Positions 23,988 to 35,290 of a DNA stretch of 64,000 nt are shown here, one piece after another. Location of the stretch: contig QAOA01007183.1 in assembly GCA_003255065.1 (NCBI GenBank), forward strand, positions 120,957 to 184,956, read 5' to 3'. Numbering within the stretch: the stretch's first letter is position 1; every line of letters starts with the position of its first letter. The stretch comes from Cercis canadensis. Lineage: Eukaryota > Streptophyta > Magnoliopsida > Fabales > Fabaceae. Below the pieces are notes generated by a model. The model was not told where the DNA came from. It was given only the letters and a program-made list of their open reading frames with translations, and did no database searches. Position numbers and translations under genes: made by a program.

Positions 23988-24905
23988 TTATTTTTTTATT
24001 TTTCCTAACTCAATTTCTACTTCCACCAAGGTCTGCTCCAGTTTTGGTCTTGTTTCTTTTAAATCTTCTCTCACATCTAACTCAGTATACATAACATTGT
24101 GGGATATGTCTGCTTTTGATGTACATGCCTCATGTTCTTCAATTCTTAAACTAACATTATAACATTTTCTCACTGCTTCTTGTTGGGCTCGGACCACACC
24201 CACCCGACCTTCTTTGGTGAGGAACTTTATTGTAAGGTGTGGTGTAGACACTATTGCTCTTGCTTCATTGAGTGCAGGTCTCCCGAGGAGTGCTGTATAT
24301 GCTGACTCACAGTCTACTATCAGAAATTGAACAGATATGGAGACTGTGTCAAGAGATTGGCCTAAAGTTACCCACAACTTAACATATCCCTTTTCATGCC
24401 CCCTCTTACCAGAGAATCTGATGAAAGTTCCCAGAAAGGATTGAATTTCCGAATCCGGAATTCCAAGGCCTTTAAATGTTTCATAGTACAGTATGTTGGT
24501 TGAACTCCCTTGATCGACCAGTACCTTGTGGACTTCCCAGTTAAAGATCATTGCCATGATTACCATAGGGTCATCATGGTTTCGTTGAATACCCTGATAG
24601 TCTTCTCTGCCAAAGCTAATAATGGGTTCTCTTATTGGGTCTGCCACATTCATTACCGCCCTTCTGTACCTTTTTCTAGATGAAGAGGTGGGTCCTCCTC
24701 TAGCAAATCCTTCTGCTATTATGGTTATAACATCTGTTACCGGGTGTGGTTCTTCTCTTTGTTGCCTTTGAGGTAGAGGGTGTATTCGGCCATGTTGAGC
24801 TTGTTGTGGTGATCTTCTTCTTATCGGGGAGCGGCTCTTTTCTTTTCCCCTAGTTTGATTTCCTTGATTCCTTCCTTCATACTGTTTCTTCGGACCTCCA
24901 GCCAT
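23988..24905 (-). pseudogene. Tat gag end and protease
   Basis: In frame with gag. A basic Pro/Arg-rich linker is followed by MNVADPIREPIISFG and the retropepsin active-site region KVLVDQGSSTNILYY, then FLIVDCESAYTALLGRPALN, the usual flap and second half of Tat/gypsy proteases. Length and order match the family. The frame closes at 23988, where a slip in an A-rich run separates it from reverse transcriptase. The protease normally cuts the polyprotein. Confidence 0.85.
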
Positions 24906-24909
24906 AAAT

Positions 24910-26243
24910 CTAGCTAGCTTGCCTCTTCTTATTAACTATTCCATCTCATCCTTTAGATCAACACAATCATTAGTGAGGTGGCCGAATTCTCTATGATACG
25001 CATAATACTTGTAATTAGTTGAACTTGGATGTTGAAACTTTTGTTAAGGCTTGGGCGGGTTGAGCAGGTCTGTCTGATAGATTGCGCCTAATATTGTTCC
25101 CCTACTTTGATTTAGGGGAGTATAATTTCGGTATTTTCCTGGTGGTGGGCCTCGTTGTTCCCCTCCTCTTCTTCTTTCATATTTTCTTCCATATGGCCCT
25201 CCTTGATCCTTTCGAGAATCCTGTTGTGGGGTTTCATTTTTTCTTTTAGCAGCATTTATCTCTTCCATCCTGATGTACTTGTCTGCTCTAGTTATTAAGT
25301 CATCCAGATTAAGAGGAGGTTTCTTAGCCAAAGAAGCAGTAAATTCATTGGTTCGTAGTCCGGCTATTATAGTGTGGATAGCAACATCTCCACTTAAATT
25401 TTTTATCTAGATTGACTCCTTGGTAAATCTGGTCAAGTAGTCTTTGAGTGGTTCACTGGTCCCTTGCTTAAGATTTATAAGGGATGTAGAGGTTTTGAGA
25501 TGGGAACGACTGGTTGAGAAATAGGCTAAGAATTGGGAGGAAAGATCACTAAAACTGTTTATGAGTCCTGGCTTGAGGGAAGAGAACCACAAAAGTGCTG
25601 CATTTTTTAATGTGCCAGGAAACACTCTGCACATAATCGGGTCTGGGGCGTCCATGAGTAACATAGCCGATCGGAACAAAGTCAAGTGCTCTTGGGGATC
25701 CATGGTACCATCATATGCCTCAAGCTGCGTTGGTGGACAAAAATTATTGGGTATTGGAGTGCTTATTATGTGTATGGCGAACAGGTGTGATCCATCCCCT
25801 AAGGCGTAAGGAATAACAGGTTGATGATTTGGTGGGTAGCCTTGGGCGTAGCTTGTGCCAGGCTGAGATGGGTGAGGTATATCGTTAAAAGGATCATATT
25901 ATGTGTAGCTAGCTTGAGGTGTATAGAGAGATGGATGTGGGTAGATCAGTGGGTGAGGGAACCAATGTGGGTAAGGTTAAGGTGGTCTCTGGTAAAAGTG
26001 GTTTGTTGGGTGATGAAAAAGAGATGGGGTAGAGGCTGTTTCTGTCTTGGTGGATTGGGTAGGCACCCTTCTTCGGTGTTGCCGCTCATGTCTTAAGGCT
26101 CCTTCAAGGTGGAGAATACGTTCTCGTAGTTGTTGAGGAGTAGTATCTTCCTGGTTGTTATTGCTCTCCTATGGGGTGGGACTACGTTGTAGTTGACCAC
26201 CTAGTGGAAAAGGCACATAGGTGTTGTTTCGGGTATTTACCAT
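24910..26243 (-). pseudogene. Tat gag (capsid/nucleocapsid)
   Basis: Starts at MVNTRNNTYVPFP (ATG at 26243 on the minus strand), ~50 bp from the 5' LTR. An amphipathic LRERILHLEGALRHERQHR segment is followed by the retrotransposon gag domain (DPQEHLTLFRSAMLL, FPGTLKNAALLWFSSL, INLKQGTSEPLKDYL) and a degraded zinc knuckle (HREFGHLTNDC, the first Cys now Tyr). Stops lie at 26169-26171 (after SPTP), near 25900, at 25407-25409, at 25044 and just before LIRRGKLARF; all segments stay in one frame. Gag builds the particle that packages element RNA. Confidence 0.82.
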
Positions 26244-26270
26244 GATGAAAAAAATGTGGGATGTAAATCG

Positions 26271-26290
26271 ATCCCCACAGACGGCGCCAA
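26271..26290 (-). promoter_or_regulatory. Primer-binding site, tRNA-Asp-like
   Basis: Next to the 5' LTR, the minus strand reads TGGCGCCGTCTGTGGGGATC. The first nine bases and the last five match the complement of plant tRNA-Asp 3' ends, with mismatches between. Its position fixes the orientation of the element. Confidence 0.7.
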
Positions 26291-26291
26291 T

Positions 26292-26574
26292 TGTTGATGC
26301 CAGAAATGTCTGGACCGGATGTACCTGCAATAAGCCAAGGTCGGCAGTGGGCCGAGGAAGGCTCTCCGATGCTTAAGTTAGAATATGTATGTGATAAGAG
26401 AAATAATCCGGTCTAGGTACAATTCTGATCAGCTTACCTGGTAGACTGCACTCTGCGCGTATTTATAATAGTTGCAGAGCTGAACTGGTGGCGCCTTGTC
26501 GTGCTGAAGGTGCGGCGCATTGTCGACTAGCTAGTGGGCTTGGAGTCCGACTAGCTTTGGGCCAGTCTTCATCA
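26292..26574 (-). repeat. 5' LTR of the Tat element
   Basis: Starts TGTTGATGCCAGAAATG and ends CTTCATCA in plus orientation, 283 bp, bordered by CTAGC at 26575. A TATA-like gcgtatttataatag at about 26456 may be the core promoter region (read in reverse for element transcription). Confidence 0.92.
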
Positions 26575-26579
26575 CTAGC

Positions 26580-26932
26580 AACCAAGAGGTCAATGAATTT
26601 CCTGATCTTTGATGTTCTTCTAGGTTATCTAATCAACAAGGCCTCGTCGATGAGCATGAAGAGCACCCAAAGAAAAGTGTGAAGAAATCAAGTAACTTTG
26701 GTAATTGTTTGGGTGATTCTGAGATTTTGACTCCTGAGCCAAAAATAAACACAACGCAATAGAAAAAATGAGGTGAGGAACTGAACAAGTTGTGGAAGGG
26801 TGGACAAAGGAACAAGAAGTGACATTACAAAGAGCATGTGATGATGCAAAGTCGACCCCCATTTCTAGAATAATATATCTAAATTGGCAAGTGCTGTATG
26901 GTCTAACTATGTGAACTTTACAGCCCATGACA
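26580..26932. other. Right flank of the Tat insertion, unrecognised
   Basis: The plus strand has a stop-containing but protein-like frame (EEHPKKSVKKSSNFG, EELNKLWKGGQRNKK). It may belong to the gene broken by the insertion, but I do not recognise it and it does not look like an F-box-associated domain. Confidence 0.3.
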
Positions 26933-27335
26933 CACTACCAAACAACTCAATTTTTCTCACGGAACAAATTTGTGAGAAATGAGTGAAAATTCTGTGAGAA
27001 ACGTTTTTCTCACATACTTTCTCACGGAGGTTCCTTTGTGAGAAAAAGTGACGTAACAAACTCAATTTCTCACGCAAAGTATAGTCCATGAGAACTTTCT
27101 CAAGGAATATATTTGTGAGAAAAGAGAAATGTTCCGTGACAAATTCCTGTGAAGTCTCATGACAAGCTCGTGGTTTGTCTCATAGAACAATATCCGTGAG
27201 AAATATTTCTCACGGATACTGTTCAAGAGAAAAACCGTGAGAAGTTACAAAAATTAATTTTTTATTTTAATTTTCTCACGGACTTGTCCATGAGAAATTC
27301 CGTGAGAAATCCTCTAAAACCCCGTTTCCTACAAA
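26933..27335. mobile_element. CACTA-like MITE or end fragment with dense inverted CTCACGG repeats
   Basis: Begins CACTACCAAACAACTC and holds about a dozen copies of tttctcacgg / ccgtgagaaa in both orientations, so the strand can fold on itself repeatedly. CACTA elements have CACTA-starting ends and sub-terminal repeats of this sort. The right end (ccgtttcctaca, about 27322-27332) only loosely mirrors the left, and no 3-bp duplication is clear. No transposase. Confidence 0.45.
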
Positions 27336-27649
27336 CCCTAAGGTAATGACCTCAGTAGAACTCAACTATCAAGTTGTTTGGTCAAGATTATATATCTTGT
27401 CCATGTTGAAACCCATTATCTTTTCTCTATATATTTCAAGTGATATTCTCATATGTATATGTTGCTTTGTTTAACAAAAGTCTCTATATAGCCTTTTCCT
27501 AAAATTTATTTATTTTCATCAAAATCATATAATCTAAACATCTAAACTATTCATCCTCTAACATTGAAATTCTAATTCAAACCATTAAATCTTTTATCAG
27601 TTTTGCACTATAATAAACAACTTATAGAAGTATAAAATAATCATTGTCA
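27336..27649. other. AT-rich DNA, nothing recognised
   Basis: Short stop-rich frames only, with no repeat or gene signal visible. Confidence 0.5.
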
Positions 27650-27821
27650 TAACATACCCGGATTGCTATAACGCGAATGACTAAAATAAAAGGAGATCTA
27701 GTTTTCGAAAAGAAAACTCTGGAGTCGCCACCAATTGTATTAAAAATCGGGGAACAATTGGAAAACCCATTTTATTTTCAAAACTAGGTCTATGAACCAG
27801 AGAAGATTCAAGAGTCTAGTT

Positions 27822-28374
27822 GTGTATAGGGAAGGCGTTAGACACACTATATCACCCGCCTAAAAGACGGTTACCTAAAATTAATGGTGCAAATTAAATT
27901 ATGGCCTAATTGTATTTATTTTATCCCTAAAAGAAAAATGAGTGATTATTCACAATGGGACTTGATTCGTCACCCTCGAATACCTACGTACTCTAATTAG
28001 GGATCAAAGTTTGCATAGTTCGCAATGATTCAAAAGAAATTTTTATTTTCGAAAATAAAATTAAAAGAAATTCAAAATTTTCATGTTAAAATTATGCNGT
28101 GTATAGGGAAGGCGTTAGACACACTATATCACCCGCCTAAAAGACGGTTACCTAAAATTAATGGTGCAAATTAAATTATGGCCTAATTGTATTTATTTTA
28201 TCCCTAAAAGAAAAATGAGTGATTATTCACAATGGGACTTGATTCGTCACCCTCGAATACCTACGTACTCTAATTAGGGATCAAAGTTTGCATAGTTCGC
28301 AATGATTCAAAAGAAATTTTTATTTTCGAAAATAAAATTAAAAGAAATTCAAAATTTTCATGTTAAAATTATGC
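27822..28374. other. Gap at 28098 with duplicated flank (~276 bp)
   Basis: 27822-28097 is repeated as 28099-28374, apparently without change. Confidence 0.92.
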
Positions 28375-28619
28375 TATGCATGAACCTAGTCGCGTCCTAA
28401 TCCTTCCATTTTGTTCCCACGCTTCTTGGTTTTCAAAGTGACGCTTATCCTCACCTCGAGCTGATAGGAGAGTCACCCCTATGGGGGTAAGTTAGTCATA
28501 TCCCTCCCTTGACAAGTAAAGGGCTTATGGATGCTATTCGCACAATTTAAACTAAATTAATGTAAAAAATGCATGATAAAAAAAATTGAATTTACTTCTA
28601 ATTTTATTTTAATCAAACC

Positions 28620-28730
28620 ATTTAAACAAAGAGAGAAAAAAAAATAATGAATAAATAAATAAATAAAAATAAAAAATAAAAAATAAAATAAATGATAAAT
28701 AATAAAATAAATAAATGAATACAAAAATAA
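28620..28730. repeat. A-rich AAAT-type microsatellite
   Basis: Interrupted (aaat)n/(aataa)n on the plus strand, producing spurious hydrophobic minus-strand frames. Confidence 0.8.
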
Positions 28731-30354
28731 ATAACTTATCCAAAAGAAATGAAAACCTAACCCAAAAGAAATAAAGACCCAACATAAATAAGTAAAGAAA
28801 TAAAATAACACATACTAATGGGCTAACCCAACTTGGACCCAACCTAAAATAAAAAAAACAAGACAAATATCAGCCCACAAAAGACAAATAAACACAACCA
28901 AGCCCAAGAAACTAATAAGCCCAGAAACGAAATGGACTCAATAACTAAATAAAACAGCCTATGCAAATGTAAGAGCATAGACAAACACATTTTGTGGGTC
29001 TGGTCCAGCAAAGAAAAAACAAATTTAAACAAGTAAGGCTTATTCCAATAATAAGAACACCAAGCAGCCAAGACAAAAGTAAAGCAAAATCATGGAAGAT
29101 AAACATAAACTAGCCTAAAAAACATTAACTAAACAAAAGACACAAGCCCAACCCAAACGAAAAAGATTGGATCAACAATGAAGGGCATAATAACCCAAGC
29201 TAAAATGTCATTTAATATAACAAAATAATGAAATAAAATGAAATAAAGGATATATACAAAAAGTTAAAAAAAAAAGCTCCTGGGGACACAAGTGGCTCAC
29301 GAGGGAGAACCCCAAGGGAGGCATTTTCTCTTTCTCCCCCTCCCAACTTTGGACCCATGGTGAAATCAAACTAACTCTCCCATTTGAAACAATTCTAAGG
29401 TAGGATTTTCACTCTTTTTCCTTCAACATCTGTAATTTCCTTTCTCTCCTAATTTCTATATCCTCTTAAACTTGATTTTCCTATATGCTTCTCTCACTAA
29501 AATTTGATTCTCTCTTTAGAAAGGGAGGAGATTAGAGAACCCATGGTGCCAACATCCCCTTTTCACTCCCATTGTGATTCTTATTATCGAGTTTGTTGCA
29601 TAATCTTAGAGGAAATTCTAGGTTTTACCTTCTTTTCAACTTAAAATAATGGATTTAGGAGATGAGTTTGGGGGAACCACCATTGACACTCGAGGCACTT
29701 TAGCTTCCCACTTGCTGTATATAGTGCAATAAGATGAGAATTTGGCATAAAAAATGAGATAGCTATTGATACCTGTGCTGCTGAAAATTCTGAGTTTTCT
29801 TGCTTCTTATGGTCTCTGTTTATGGTCTCTGTTTTAGGTCTCTCTCTCTCTATCTCTATGCTCTCTGTTTTTCTATTATTGCTTTTTTCTCTGTTGCTAT
29901 TCTTCCCTCTCGGTTCTCTCTATTCCCCCCCTTTGTGCACTGTTGGTCTCCCCTTTTATATTGCTAATTTTCACCCCCACGTCTCCCTCTATCAGCTCAC
30001 GTCTCCTTATCTATTTCTAACTCTTCTGCCCCATCTCCCTCTCTTTGCTAACTGCTCTGCCCTCCTCTCTCACGTCTCTAACTTAAATTGCCCATGCACT
30101 TGCACCCATTCATGTTTCTTTTATTCTTGCTTCTAACTACTGTATTATTTTGTTTTGTTATTATTATTATTTGTTTTATTTCGACGAAAATGAGTGTTCA
30201 CAGTTTGCCCTTCTTTACATGTTTCCTATTAGAATAATGTGTGAAGCTCTTGCTTATTACGTTTTTTTGTATAAGGGACATGTAAAGATAAAAGACATGT
30301 ATTTCGTCCAATACTCAAGGAAGAGGTTGGAAAGTCAAAACAAAATGACGTAAA

Positions 30355-31110
30355 TTACGATTGCGAAAACATGATGACAGGAGAATGTAATATCGAGAAA
30401 TGAGAATGACATGAAATCATAATGACACAACATGTAATAACAGGAAAATTAATGGTACAAAATGTAACGGCAAAGAAATTAATGACATGTAATGACGAGA
30501 AGATTAATGGCATGAAAGGTAATAACTGAGAAATTAACGACATGAAATATAATGGCAAAAAGATTAATGATATAGAATGTAATTATTGAAAAATCAATGA
30601 CATAAAATGTAATGGCAGAAAAATTAATGACATGAAATGTAATTATTGAGAAATCAATGGCATAAAATGTAATGGCGAGAAAATTAATGGCATAAAACAT
30701 AATGGCAGAGAAATTAATGGCATGAACTATAATGACGAGAAAATTAATGACATGAAATTTAACGAAAGAAAATTAATGACATTAAATGTAATGACAAAAA
30801 TATTAATGGCAGAAAAATTAATAACATGAAATTGACGGTTGAGAAATCAATGACATAAAATGTAATGACAAGAAATTAATGGCACAAAACATAATGGTAA
30901 AGAAATTAATGGCATGAAATGTAATGGCGAAAAAAATTAATGACAAGAAATGTAATGGCGAGATAATTAATAGCCTGAAATGTAATTACTGAAAAATTAT
31001 CGGCATAAAATGTAATGGCAAGAAAAATTAATGGCATAAAATTTAATGGCAAATAAATTAATGATATGAAATGCAATAACAAGAAAATTAATGGCTGGAA
31101 AGTGTAAGAA
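30355..31110. repeat. AT-rich minisatellite of ~30-bp units
   Basis: About 25 imperfect units alternate aaattaatggcatgaaatg with taatggcgagaaa, with half-unit variants (ttattgagaaatcaatg). Units vary in length, so the period drifts. Long frames here are the repeat read as peptide (AITFYAINF-type) and are not genes. Confidence 0.9.
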
Positions 31111-32062
31111 ATATACCCTATGACATTAAGATGAGTCATCATTGATCCCTTGCAAAGAAAGTGGTTCAATCAAAATTTATCTTTCAAAAATCGAATCGCT
31201 CATGCGTGTCTTTTCTCATTAGAAACTGGACTTCTGTCTCTGTCAAATAATTTCTCTTTATTCCTCAGACGATGAAGTCATACTCATTTCTAACTATAAG
31301 CATCCAAGAAAACTTCTAATAGATCTTAAGTCTTGCTTTGATTTAGAAGATAATATTCTGAAATTTGAAAACCATGTCAATGTGGCCTACTTTAAATAAA
31401 TAAATGAATATGCCATATAAATGATCCACTCACATTTTATTCAAAATCATAACTCAATAATTTATCATGGAGAGTATGCACAACTGAAAGAAGTAAATTC
31501 AATGAATTAACCTCTTTTATTTCAACTAAGAAAGAAAGTGTACAAACATTACAGGATTGAAAACTCAAAGAGATGCTCATCAGAATAAAAATTTGCCCCA
31601 ATATGGGGTTTTGGTGAAATTGGACTTGCCCTACCTAGTAGGTGCCTACGTATCCTCAAAGAGGAATCAAAACCTACGTAGTTCGAGATGAAAAATTCAA
31701 AAGTCACATAGAATAGATGATTTTGCCCTAGTTGTAGCTCTATGATATCCAACTTTATTGATTCTCATATTACCTTGGATTAGACTTCTAATTGACTGAG
31801 ACACTATTTATCCTTCTAATGTTGAAATGCATAACTCTTACTTTCTTATATGCTGAGTTTCTTCCCTTATCTCAAACAACCTTTCCATTCTCGGTCAATT
31901 CTTTCATTCTTACACAAACACTCTTGCAAGCTCAAACTCGCATCTAGATTGCCTTTTCAGGTTTTCAATCTAGTAAATTTAACTTGCATGCCCTAACTTT
32001 TGCCTAAATTGTTTTTTCAGGTTTTCAATCTAGCGGGCTTTTTTTATTTTTATTTTTATTTT
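31111..32062 (-). other. 3' non-coding part of a gypsy relic
   Basis: Downstream (minus strand) of the integrase relic. It contains the inverted pair ctacgtaggttttgattc / gatacgtaggcacctac (about 31625-31680), typical of the region between pol and LTR in related plant gypsy elements. It also holds a duplicated ttttcaggttttcaatctag (about 31952 and 32010). No protein. Confidence 0.45.
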
Positions 32063-32740
32063 TTACGAGCAGTATTTTCTGGCTGCATCAGAATTTATCG
32101 GCTTAGCTAGCTCTTTCCCTTCCATATCTGTGAGAATCAAAGCACCTCCGGATAATGCTTGTTTGACAATGTATGGGCCTTGATGAGTTGGGCCTATTTT
32201 TTCCGTGCATCTTTTTGATGATGCAAGATTTTTCTCAACACTAGATCTCCCAGTTGAAACTCTCAAAGTCGAACCTTTTTATTGAATGCTCTGGCCATTC
32301 TTTGTTGATACAATTGTCCATGATAAATTGCAACTAATATTTTCTCTTCAATTATATTCAGCTGCTCATATCTGACCTGTGCCCATTTTGATTTCTTCTA
32401 GATCAATTTCCATCAAGACTCAGAGAGAGGGGATCTCTACCTCTATAGGAGTAACAGCTTCCATACCATATACTAGAGAATATGGCGTTGCCCCAGTCGA
32501 CGATCGAACTGCTATGCGGTAAGAATGCAAGGCATAGGGAAGCATTTTATGCCAATCTTTGTTTGCAGCTTCTACTACTCCATTCATCTGAGGCCTATAT
32601 GGTGAGGAATTATGATGCTTGATTGCAAATTGTTTGCACAACTTTTGTACATCTACGCCATTCAAATTCAAACCATTATTAGTGATGATTTTCTTTGGTT
32701 GTCCATATCGACAAATGATATTCGTTTCCAAAAATCTGTC
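32063..32740 (-). pseudogene. Ty3/gypsy integrase relic
   Basis: The minus strand encodes an integrase core fragment: RYGQPKKIITNNGLNLNG (the DNG Asp is now Asn), SSPYRPQMNGVVEAANK with the catalytic Glu, and YALHSYRIAVRSSTGATPYS. After a frameshift a C-terminal GPYIVKQALSGGALIL segment runs to 32063. The 5' side is cut at about 32741, where unrelated repeat sequence begins. Wording differs from the 16-26 kb element, so it is another lineage. Non-functional. Confidence 0.85.
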
Positions 32741-33335
32741 TACTATCTACACTTCATGGAAGGAATCCATCCATCTATCTCTGTCTAAATGTACGTAAAG
32801 AAAAAATATAAAATATATATTTTAACTCATCTTTAAATAGTTACATATTGAAAAAATAAGTATGACCTAAAACATTATTTGATCATACATAAGTTAAAGA
32901 ATACAATAGATTATAACATAAAGCAAACTACCTCAAACCACGGCTAAACACAAATTAGGAAATAGGACAGATATGTAATATATAATATGCACTGTCCATG
33001 AGTTAAANAGTGATGATTTTCTTTGGTTGTCCATATCGACAAATGATATTCGTTTCCAAAAATCTGGCTACTATCTACACTTCATGGAAGGAATCCATCC
33101 ATCTATCTCTGTCTAAATGTACGTGAAGAAAAAATATAAAATATATATTTTAACTCATCTTTAAATAGTTACATATTGAAAAAATAAGTATGACCTAAAA
33201 CATTATTTGATCATACATAAGTTAAAGAATACAATAGTTTATAACATAAAGCAAACTACCTCAAACCACGGCTAAACACAAATTAGGAAATAGGACAGAT
33301 ATGTAATATATAATATGCACTGTCCATAAGTTAAA
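32681..33335. other. Gap at 33008 with duplicated flank (~327 bp)
   Basis: 32681-33007 is repeated as 33009-33335 with about five substitutions. Part of the integrase relic is included. Confidence 0.92.
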
Positions 33336-33345
33336 ATGCTCTATC
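32741..33345. repeat. Fragment related to the foldback element, duplicated at a gap
   Basis: The segment from aaataagtatgacctaaaacatt to aaacacaaattaggaaataggacag is the reverse complement of the spacer region 39830-39960 in the foldback element. Around the N at 33008, 32681-33007 reappears as 33009-33335 with about five differences, so the locus holds one copy, not two. Confidence 0.65.
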
Positions 33346-34050
33346 TATCAAATTGACGAAGGGCCAACAAAGAAAATAAGAAGTAAATATACAGGAAGCA
33401 GAGAGAGGCAAGTTAAAATCTACTATTTTTTTTTTTGTTTTTAGTTTTTGTTTGTTTTTTGGTCTTGCTTCATCGTTCAGTTTGTCTATAATTCTCAACT
33501 TGCTCAGTGAGAATTATTCAGTCACATTCTTGAGGAAAGTATGCATTGCTTGAGACTATGATAGAAAGAGAAATCCAGTTTCTATTTGAGTCACCAACTT
33601 GCATTGACTTGAGTAAATTTGGGTCCCTTTAGAAACATGTAAACCTCAAGGAATTTATCTCTACACTTGACTTGTGGATACTTAAAGTCTATTAAATAGT
33701 ACTATCGGAGATAGTAATACATTAAAGTTTAATATTTCAATTAGACTCCTATAAAAAACATTATTTGATTAGACTCAATTAAAAACTTATTTTTTCTTAA
33801 CAACTCATTTAATTTGGCTCATTGTGTGGTTTTATGAGAAAAAATAACAATGTGTCTAAAATTTCTCATTCTTAAATTTTAAACTCTCACAAAAAGGGAA
33901 GTACGGACCCTAGTGTAAATCTTATAAAGAAATTCTATATGCATTTTTTCTTTTATTGTTTACAAATAACATTATATTTGTACATAAAGCATATAGGACA
34001 AGGTAAATGCCTTATGAAAGAGAATAAATGTCAATGTTCTCAATTCATTT
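33346..34050. other. AT-rich DNA, nothing recognised
   Basis: Poly-T near 33425 and scattered short frames. No gene or element identified. Confidence 0.5.
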
Positions 34051-34217
34051 GTGGAAAGGTTAAAGTGGTTCCCAAAATTCCAAAGTGTCTTTAGATTGGC
34101 CTTGTGTAAAGGTTAAAATGGTTCCCAAAAATTAAAATTGTCATTAGACTAACTTTGTGGAAAGGTTAAAGTGGTTCCCAAAATTCTAAAGTGTCTTTAG
34201 ACTAGCCTTGTGGAAAG
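34051..34217. repeat. 53-bp tandem repeat, left part of a split array
   Basis: Units starting gtggaaaggttaaagtgg occur at 34051, 34104 (variant), 34157 and 34210, spaced 53 bp. The last copy stops after 8 bases. The array resumes at 38098 with gttcccaaaat and continues to about 38207, so the 3.9 kb between looks like an insertion. Confidence 0.85.
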
Positions 34218-34558
34218 TGGGTCCTATCGCAACGTCCCTTTTGGAGCGCGAAGCGGAGTGGCGAAACCCCCCACAAGAAAAGTAAAAGATAAGGTGCATC
34301 ATATGATACAAAAGAATGAAGTCGCCACCAATCATTTTATTCCATTTTTAAACAAATGAAATGGTGCGATTGGACACCTAAAAGATTTGGTCTATGTTTA
34401 GAGTTTGTATTTGGGGGTTGATTACGCATAGGGAAGGTATTAGCACCTTACAATGTTCGTTCTTAGAACGGTTACCCATTTAATCTTTTGTTATCTATTA
34501 AAATAAATTAAATTGGTCATAACATTATGTTTTAAAATAAAGTAATATTTTTTTAGGT

Positions 34559-35290
34559 CCCGCCAATCCATCTGGCAAAACCATAAGGATGCCTCAAGAT
34601 TATTGGGTAGAGACAATGATTGTCATTACAATCCTCTCCCAATCTATCCCGTCATTGGCAAATTTTAACATTTTTATTATCTAAGTAATAACTAAAAAAT
34701 ATATGAAATACAATATTATTATGCATGTTAGAAAATGAGTTTGAGAATTGTGGAGAAAAGTTTTTTATTGAAGGTCTTTCTTTAAGTCCATCAGTACATC
34801 TAGAAAGGCTAAAGGGACACTTCTCACCTCTGGAATATCAAGGAGTCGTTGTCATCACAGCTATCCTCATTTATTCCCTCATCGATAATTTTAATCCACA
34901 CTTTAAGGTAAATAAAAGTACGATATTATACATAGAGAAGATTTTTAGGGGAATTATGCATAGAAAAGATTTTTATCAGGAGTTAGCCTCAAGCCCCGCC
35001 AATACCTCTAGCAAAACTAAAGAAACTTCTCTTACCTCCGGAATGTTCGTTATAGCTAATTTTGATTATTCCTTCGTCGATAATCTTATTCTAGCATAAG
35101 TAAAAACAATAATAAAATGTAATGAGATAAATTATTATGTAGCAAATGAATGCTAGAAAAACACTAATTAAAAAAATAATAGCGATATTAGAAATTTTAT
35201 TGGCCGCACCAGTACCTCTGGCATAATTAATAAAATTATCCCTCACCTTAAGAACATTAAGAAAAATTGTCAACACAATTATCCCTTAAC
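34559..35290. repeat. Degenerate 'ccgccaatacctctggcaaa' repeats
   Basis: The phrase cgccaatcc-atctggcaaaac (34561), cgccaatacctctagcaaaac (34996), cgcaccagtacctctggcata (35205) and its copy at 36137 recur with shared downstream text (cctcacctc-ggaa, atccctcatc-g). This is an old tandem series of ~200-bp units inside the LTR-type element. Confidence 0.6.

Larger units (their letters stand above)
16329..26574 (-). mobile_element. Complete Ty3/gypsy element, Tat type, with antisense extra ORF
   Basis: LTRs of 283 bp each (16329-16611 and 26292-26574) flank a 9.7-kb interior, with CTAGC on both sides (16324-16328, 26575-26579). gag-pol runs on the minus strand: gag, protease, reverse transcriptase, RNase H, a second RNase H, integrase. 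The second RNase H places it in the Tat group. Between pol and the 3' LTR is a plus-strand gene of the 'transposase (putative) gypsy type' family, a known accessory in this group. Comparing the LTRs by eye gives roughly 19 differences, so it is moderately old. Several stops and frameshifts mean it is not autonomous now. Its insertion destroyed an F-box gene. The N at 18727 falls inside it. Confidence 0.92.
27650..30215 (-). mobile_element. Reverse-oriented LTR-type non-coding element with leader module
   Basis: Read on the minus strand, a polypurine tract atgtaaagaagggcaaac (around 30200-30217) precedes an LTR-like head TGTGAACACTCATTTTCG. Downstream are a CT-rich stretch, an A/T microsatellite (28620-28730), a cctacgtag-type pair (about 28260), and the leader module ggtggcgactcc / gtgtctaacgccttccc (27690-27850). 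This is the order seen in element block 7740-8310 in the other orientation. No protein domains. The N at 28098 repeats 27822-28097 as 28099-28374. The ends are not proven. Confidence 0.5.

Noticed and set aside
28557-29071. Hydrophobic minus-strand ORFs
   Set aside because: Antisense of an A-rich microsatellite (Phe/Tyr/Leu-rich by composition).
29822-30136. Plus-strand Leu/Ser/Pro-rich ORF
   Set aside because: CT-rich leader-like DNA; low complexity and no family resemblance.
30355-31169. Minus-strand ORFs with AITFYAINF units
   Set aside because: Translation of the minisatellite.
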